Source: Actinomortierella ambigua
Taxonomy: Eukaryota; Mortierellomycota; Mortierellomycetes; Mortierellales; Mortierellaceae
Reading direction: 5' to 3'
Assembly: GCA_016098155.1 (NCBI GenBank)
Contig: JAAAJB010000375.1
Location: 1 to 34,427 of the forward strand
Length of the DNA: 34,427 nucleotides
Shown here: piece by piece, positions 31,453-34,427 of the stretch
Numbering within the stretch: the first letter of the stretch is position 1
Layout: every line of letters starts with the position of its first letter
Translations under genes and position numbers: made by a program
Notes under the pieces: generated by a model
The model's database searches: none
Seen by the model: only the letters and a program-made list of their open reading frames with translations
What the model was told of the DNA's origin: nothing

Positions 31453-31746
31453 ATGCGCTTCTGTCCATCGGTTCTTTTTGCAGCTGCTACTCTTGCTATG
31501 GTGTCGGCCTCGGCCACGAACTCATGCGCCGATAAGACGACGCTTATGTGCTGCGACATGTTTGCCCCGTTCCATAAACTCGAGTATCTCGTAGGAAGTT
31601 GGAGCATAACACCCGATGGTGATCTTGGTCGGGGGTGCGAGCTTGCGACTGGGGATACATGCTCTGAATCTAAGCTGAAAAGACAGTGCCGTTATCTCCA
31701 TGCCGATGCGGGCATGGCCTATGGCTGTGTTGAAGCCACGGCCTAA
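31453..31746 (+). CDS. Secreted 7-cysteine protein B
   Basis: 97 residues. Signal peptide MRFCPSVLFAAATLAMVSAS, then seven mature cysteines spaced C-x7-CC-x27-C-x7-C-x8-C-x12-C. Shared positions with protein A include CC followed by a basic or acidic residue and x-x-P (CCKRYEP against CCDMFAP) and the final blocks KCLFY / QCRYL and SGC / YGC. Sequence identity outside the cysteines is low, so the duplication is old or the pair evolves fast. Extracellular; function unknown. Confidence 0.78.
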   Translation: MRFCPSVLFAAATLAMVSASATNSCADKTTLMCCDMFAPFHKLEYLVGSWSITPDGDLGRGCELATGDTCSESKLKRQCRYLHADAGMAYGCVEATA

Positions 31747-32855
31747 CCAGCCAGAGGGGCTTATTAAATACATCAACAAATCGTTCACCCTCACTCTTGT
31801 CATACATTTCGCAACAATCAACCACACAGCCCACATTGATAAATGCTTCCGGATGGAGTGAACAAAAGATACTTAATCTGGGACCGAGAGGCGAAGAAGA
31901 ATGTCGCTATTTTCGCCTGCCAGAGTGGTGTTTGGCTGCTGATAGTTCTGAAGCCGCAGAACCAGCCGCAGCCTCACGAAAAAAAAAAGACCATAGTCGA
32001 ACATGTGAAGATGGGATGAGGCAAAGACGCAAGAGACACAGGGACACTGTGGGTTGTAGAGTTGAGACTGACGACGATGGTTTGCGGAAACGACCAGTAT
32101 TTCATGGGCCAGGGGTGTGGGGCTGTTTTGGCGATCGAACAGAGAGGGTGGAGAAGACGTCAAAAAAAAAAGCAACAATCCAGCCTTGAGACCATCCGGT
32201 GTGGATCTGATTGCTGGATAGGGGATTGGCTTTTTCTCTTATCACTCGGGCGATGTGGTTGATTCACCGGCAGTCGTTCATTGATTCTTGACCGCCTGAT
32301 GTGCTGGTATTCTTCCTCCCCTTGATTGCTCCAAGAGTGATGAAGGGCAATTATGATCAAGATGGTGGTGTAGTGGGTCGTTGTGTGTGTCCCCTCCCTT
32401 CCTTCTACTGTCCGCGCCTGCTCTACCCCCCCCCTTTCCTTTCTCTTCTTCTTTCGCTTTCTCTCCGCGCAGCCGCAAGCAAGCTCCGGATTCGGGTTCC
32501 GCCACTCTGCCTTTTCCAGAGTCTTAGAAGAAGGTCGCATACTGGCCCCTTGAGGTTGAAGAAAACACGGCTGTACTTCTCGTGAGACTACTGATGGGAA
32601 GCCTGTGGATATCTCCACCTGGCTCAAAGATAGTGCACACACCTGTGGAAGTAGAAAGTAGGTGAACAGGGATTTACTGTGTACACTCCCAATCGTGCAT
32701 GGGTGGTGAAGCCTATTTTGGAAACCCCTTCCCCTGCATGGGTGACCCCCAACCCTTATTTTTCCCCCCCTCATGTCTTGCCTCGTCTTCTCATTTCATT
32801 CCATTACTTCAGACATTCACTCTCTGTGCTTGCGAAACAATACTCTTCTTTAACC
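31747..32855. other. Intergenic, no gene recognised
   Basis: About 1.1 kb. A 204-codon minus-strand open stretch (32774-32160) has no recognisable domain, is rich in repeats of Arg/Lys/Glu and His/Thr, and lies opposite the leader of the Sel1 gene, so I do not call it a gene. C/T-rich tracts near 32420-32465 fit the promoter or leader of that gene. Confidence 0.45.
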
Positions 32856-34213
32856 ATGGTGAGTGCACTCACAGTATGCTTGCGAGGCTCGCAAGCCACA
32901 TCATCACCAGCCTAACAGCTGATTATCAACCTCTTTTCTCTTTCTCTCTTTCTCTTTCTCTTTCTCGCTATCTCACCCTCTCTGCTTCCCCACTCTCACC
33001 TCTCTACAAGAACCCAGTCGTGCCGAATGACCTCATGGAGCTCCTGTACCTCGCCGAGCACGGCCACAGCCCAGAAGCACAACTGTCCCTAGCCGACCTG
33101 TTTGAAACGGGTGCGACGCTGCCCACAAGCGACTCGCAATCACTCTACTGGACCCTGCGCGCCGCCACTCAAGGCAACGCCGACGCACAGTGGCGCGTGG
33201 CCGAGAAATACCACCTGGGCTGCGGCACGGCGACCGACCAGGCCCAGGCGCTAGCCTGGTACCGCGAGGCCGGCCTTCGAGGGAATGCACATGCGCAAAA
33301 CGCCGTCGGCTTCTGCTACAGCATGGCGCAAGGTGGCGTTGCCCAAGACCATGCCGAGGCCGTCACGTGGTACCGGCGGTCAGCGGTCCAGGGGCATTCG
33401 GCAGCGCAGTACAATCTAGGGCTGATGTATGATCTCGGCCAAGGAGTCGAGCGCGACGACTTGGAGGCTGTGCGATGGTATCGTCAGGCGGCCGACCAAG
33501 GGTTCCCAGAGGCGCAGTATGGACTGGGGTTGATCTATGATGAAGGAAGACCCCCCGTGGTAGACCAGGACGATGAGGAGGCCGTCTTCTGGTACCGAAA
33601 GGCCGCCATGATCGGGAGCGGGTCCGCCCAGGTCAAGCTTGGATGGATGTACGATATTGGGCGGGGCGTAGTACAGAGCGATGCCGAGGCCGCCTATTGG
33701 TACCGACAGGCGGCCGAGGAAGGAGATCCCGCGGGTCAGAACAATCTCGGGGGCATGTATGATATGGGCCAGGGCGTGGAGCAGGATGACGACGCTGCCT
33801 TTATGTGGTATGTGAAGGCCGCCGTTCAAGGACTGAACGTCGCTCAGTTCTGCGTCGCGTCCATGATGGAGCTTGGCTTTGGTACTGACCAGGATGTGGA
33901 ACAGGCATGGATTTGGTATCAAGAGGCGGCCGACCAAAGCGAGCCAGATGCTTTGCTGCGATTGGAAGACGGTTACCCTGAGCAAGATGACGGCCTTGAT
34001 GATGACCTCCTTTCTCGGTTCCGCCCAGCAGCCGAGCAAGGGTCCCCTGCTGCCCAGTACAATGTTGGATTGATTTACGAAAAGGGACTAGGCGTTCCCA
34101 AAGACACCGACCTGGCACTCGAATGGTTTCTCAAGGCGGCTGAACAGAATCATCAAAATGCAAAGCAGAGACGACAATTCCTCGGGCGTATCCTGGGGTC
34201 GATAGACAAATAG
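32856..34213 (+). CDS. Sel1-repeat (SLR) protein
   Basis: Sel1 repeats are about 36-residue helical hairpins used as scaffolds in signalling and ER quality control; many fungal copies have unknown roles. I propose a start ATG at 32856-32858 followed at once by an intron (ATG|GTGAGT, 32859-33010, with a long C/T tract and acceptor CTACAAG|). The remainder runs in one frame from 33011 and gives 401 residues. About ten repeats are visible, with the signature A-x-x-W-Y-R-x-A-A-x-x-G-x-x-x-A-Q-x-x-L-G-x-M-Y-D-x-G-x-G-V, for example AAQYNLGLMYDLGQGV. The ninth (near 33940-34030) is degenerate and acidic. There is no signal peptide or membrane segment under this start. A start at 32699 without splicing would add an unrelated Ser/Leu-rich leader and is less likely. 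Confidence 0.82.
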
Positions 34214-34427
34214 GCCAAGTGCACAACAACAAGAGAAAGGAGGGAAAAAAAGAGTCACCCTAATATGATAATGAAGGCGAAAATTGGTAGAGGGTAAGGG
34301 TAACGGTGGGATCTTGGTATGATGCCAGAAGGGGAGGGGTCGCTCGATTGCCCCTCAAAAAAAAATCAGCATGTCCTGAATAGGACATTAAACTGTTCCG
34401 CTGCCAACCTGGCGTAATCGGTTGGTG
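34214..34427. other. 3' flank, no gene recognised
   Basis: A/G-rich downstream sequence. The only structure I see is a short inverted repeat, ATGTCCT-GAAT-AGGACAT (34371-34388), of unknown meaning. Confidence 0.4.

Noticed and set aside
32160..32774. 204-codon minus-strand open frame
   Set aside because: No domain, repeat-biased composition, no splice or promoter support, and it overlaps the probable leader of the Sel1 gene.

Overview
This window looks like nuclear DNA of a filamentous fungus, most plausibly an early-diverging lineage (Mucoromycota; Mortierellomycotina-like). The genes have many short GT-AG introns. The conserved products are eukaryotic (CSE1 exportin, LARP1 with a DM15 region, a NAT9-type acetyltransferase, and a relic of a NADPH oxidase with fungal NOX motifs). 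Sel1-repeat proteins and small secreted cysteine-rich proteins are abundant. Intergenic DNA is full of microsatellites and homopolymers. The phylum is an inference from gene style; no marker gene here fixes it.

Left edge (1-3000): the last codons of a probable gene, a cluster of GCTCACGC repeats that looks like transposon terminal or subterminal DNA, a frameshifted Tc1/mariner transposase relic, and a decayed Sel1-repeat pseudogene. Housekeeping block (3022-12381): a complete 14-exon CSE1/exportin-2 gene on the minus strand and, divergent from it across a 1.3 kb microsatellite-rich region, a complete three-exon LARP1 gene on the plus strand.

Accessory block (14259-23811): three tandem copies of a roughly 2.9-3.5 kb unit. 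Each carries one gene for a secreted protein of about 120 residues with twelve conserved cysteines, a near-identical TATA promoter and a 5'-UTR intron ending 15 bases before the ATG. The flanks, promoter and intron are clearly more alike between copies than the mature protein-coding parts, while the signal peptide and all cysteines are kept. That is the pattern of a fast-evolving secreted effector-like family and is the most interesting system in the window. Copy 3 has lost the normal 5' splice site and carries a 337 bp insertion with a 5 bp target duplication.

Right part (24919-34213): a seven-exon NAT9-like N-acetyltransferase gene, the truncated and frameshifted C-terminal part of a NADPH oxidase gene, a possible relic of a double-psi beta-barrel (expansin-like) gene, a divergent pair of genes for a second secreted family (seven cysteines), and an intact Sel1-repeat gene whose coding sequence is split by an intron directly after the ATG. 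The housekeeping genes are intact. The broken genes (Sel1, Tc1, NOX, DPBB) lie in the repeat-rich parts around them, as expected for a dynamic accessory compartment.
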